Assembly (NCBI GenBank): GCA_963734725.1
Contig: CAVTIX010000018.1
Location: 1-64,000, forward strand
Length of the DNA: 64,000 nt
Source: DASXKD01 sp963734725
Lineage (GTDB): Bacteria > Actinomycetota > Actinomycetes > Streptosporangiales > Streptosporangiaceae
Direction of reading: 5' to 3'
Every line of letters begins with the position of its first letter. Within the stretch, counting starts at the first letter, position 1. Shown piece after piece: positions 62,979 through 64,000 of this stretch. Made by a program: the position numbers and the translations under genes. Below the pieces are notes generated by a model. That model saw nothing but the letters and a program-made list of their open reading frames with translations. It was not told the origin of the DNA and searched no databases.

Positions 62979-64000
62979 TCAGCCGACCTTGTAGGAGTAG
63001 GGGATGTTGATCAGCTCGTCACCGGCGTCCGTGACCAGGTTGAAGGTGTCCACGCCGAGGAAGCCGCGGACCACCGTCCCCTTAGGCGCGTTCGGGGTGA
63101 AGGTGAGCGTGATCGTGCCCGACTGGCCGGGGCCAAGGCTTAGCGGCGTGTAGGTCGCGTTGGGGTCCACGCTGAATGCCCACACGTCGCCGCTGCTCGC
63201 GGACACGGCCGAGTCGAACCGGTTGGTGTTGGCCACCGCCGCCAGGTTCACCGTCCCGTTGGTTGGGGCGGTGAACGGCCCGGTCGCCTCGGGGATGCCG
63301 AAGAAGAACCCTGGAGCCACTTCCGGTGCCGCCAAGGCCGCGACCGAGTTGTTGCCGAACGACACCCCGGGGAAGTCGGGATCGCCGAAGGGCCAGGACA
63401 CGTCCATGGTGATCGGCACCGTGCCCTGCGCGGCCACCGCGAGGGCGTTGGTGCCGGGTGGGACCAGCCAGTTCGGCTGGGCGAACAGCGACAGCGGCAG
63501 CGGCACGTTGTTCACGTCGCTGCCAAGCAGCTCCTGCGGCACCTGCCCGTTCAGCCGGGCGTCGGCGAAGAAGTCCTTCCTGCTGTTGCCGGTATTGGTG
63601 ATGGTGATGGTCGCGGTGACCGGCTGGCCCGCCGGTAGCACCGTGCTGGGCGAGTTCGGTATGCCGCTGCTGCTCGCCGACGGCGCGGCGAACGAGATCG
63701 AGCCGGTGAACGGCTCGCTCAGGTGCGCCCCGTCGCCCGGGCCCGCCACATTCAGCACCAGGGTCCACAGGCCGGGCGCCGGTGTCCTGCGGAAGAACTG
63801 CATAGTCGGGCCGAACCCGAGGAAGTTTTCGTTGGCGTCGAACGCCGCCGAGGACTGCGCATCCAGTGGCTGGCCGTTCGGATCGATGAGGAACCCGTTC
63901 AGGTTGTAGTTGTTGTGCGCCAGCTGGATGCCGACATTCAGCGACGGCTTGTTCCCCATCACGTTGAACTGGTAGGTGAACGACTGCCCGGCGTTGCCGG
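62979..64000 (-). CDS. Secreted protein, C-terminal part (S8 peptidase-like tail), runs off the window
   Basis: The visible C-terminal 340 residues form beta-sandwich domains: QSFTYQFNVMGNKPSLNVGI (at the edge), FLIDPNGQPLDAQSSAAFDA, RRTPAPGLWTLVLNVAGPGD, PVTATITITNTGNSRKDFFA, and a final Fn3-like domain with LGPGQSGTITLTFTPNAPKG and FNLVTDAGDELINIPYSYKV. This arrangement is found behind the catalytic domain of large secreted subtilisin-like (S8) peptidases in actinomycetes. The catalytic part would lie beyond 64000, so the assignment is provisional. Confidence 0.7.
   Translation of the reverse strand, partial: GNAGQSFTYQFNVMGNKPSLNVGIQLAHNNYNLNGFLIDPNGQPLDAQSSAAFDANENFLGFGPTMQFFRRTPAPGLWTLVLNVAGPGDGAHLSEPFTGSISFAAPSASSSGIPNSPSTVLPAGQPVTATITITNTGNSRKDFFADARLNGQVPQELLGSDVNNVPLPLSLFAQPNWLVPPGTNALAVAAQGTVPITMDVSWPFGDPDFPGVSFGNNSVAALAAPEVAPGFFFGIPEATGPFTAPTNGTVNLAAVANTNRFDSAVSASSGDVWAFSVDPNATYTPLSLGPGQSGTITLTFTPNAPKGTVVRGFLGVDTFNLVTDAGDELINIPYSYKVG

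Overview
The window is high-GC DNA from an actinomycete. GC-rich third codon positions, an Lsr2 relic, DUF1707 proteins, an SCO6745-family protein, a WYL regulator, LAL-type LuxR regulators, a class F sortase beside a DUF4397 protein, and a furA-katG pair all fit Actinomycetota. A Streptosporangiales or Streptomyces-like soil organism is my guess; the species cannot be fixed from the sequence.

Layout. (1) 0-11 kb is a decayed stress and accessory region. It holds a frameshifted pseudokinase, two near-identical group 1 truncated haemoglobin genes in a duplicated segment of about 550 bp, an ABM-like protein sharing an upstream element with one globin, a broken lsr2, remnants of a LAL regulator interleaved with a broken DUF427 gene, a DUF1028 gene with three single-base losses, and a 13-unit CATCC microsatellite. 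(2) 11-15.6 kb has an intact LAL regulator divergent from a methyltransferase, then a frameshifted rhodanese. (3) 16-24.2 kb is a mobile-element landing zone: an intact IS110 transposase, a complete-looking group II intron with its maturase and domain V, a 3' half tRNA-Thr that looks like an attachment site, a DNA methylase truncated by an IS110 fragment, and an inverted fragment of a haloperoxidase gene. (4) 24.6-30.6 kb is a cell-surface cluster: a small secreted protein, a vanadium haloperoxidase, a class F sortase, a DUF4397 protein, an unknown single-TM protein, a decayed paralogue of the latter and an integrase relic. (5) 31-41 kb carries single metabolic and regulatory genes: SCO6745, DUF1707 twice, a WYL regulator divergent from two small conserved genes, a PNPOx-like flavoprotein, a PQQ-type propeller and a methyltransferase. 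(6) 41.6-45.2 kb is a four-gene ABC exporter plus two-component operon. (7) 45.4-54.6 kb has STAS, VIT1, furA-katG, TMEM175, hydrolase, MmcQ/YjbR, YrhK and cupin genes. (8) 54.8-64 kb has a class V aminotransferase-like enzyme, a threonine dehydratase/ornithine cyclodeaminase pair, an aldo/keto reductase divergent from a very large ferritin-like/CDGSH/Fer4/globin fusion, a MerR promoter remnant, and the 3' part of a secreted S8-type protein.

Themes. Redox and oxygen handling recurs: globins, KatG, the haloperoxidase, the ferritin-CDGSH fusion, rhodanese and aldo/keto reductases. The fusion protein at 59.5-62.8 kb is the most unusual locus. About a dozen genes are interrupted by single-base shifts, most equal to the loss of one base in a G/C-rich stretch. 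That could be real decay or uncorrected sequencing error and should be settled before these genes are called dead.
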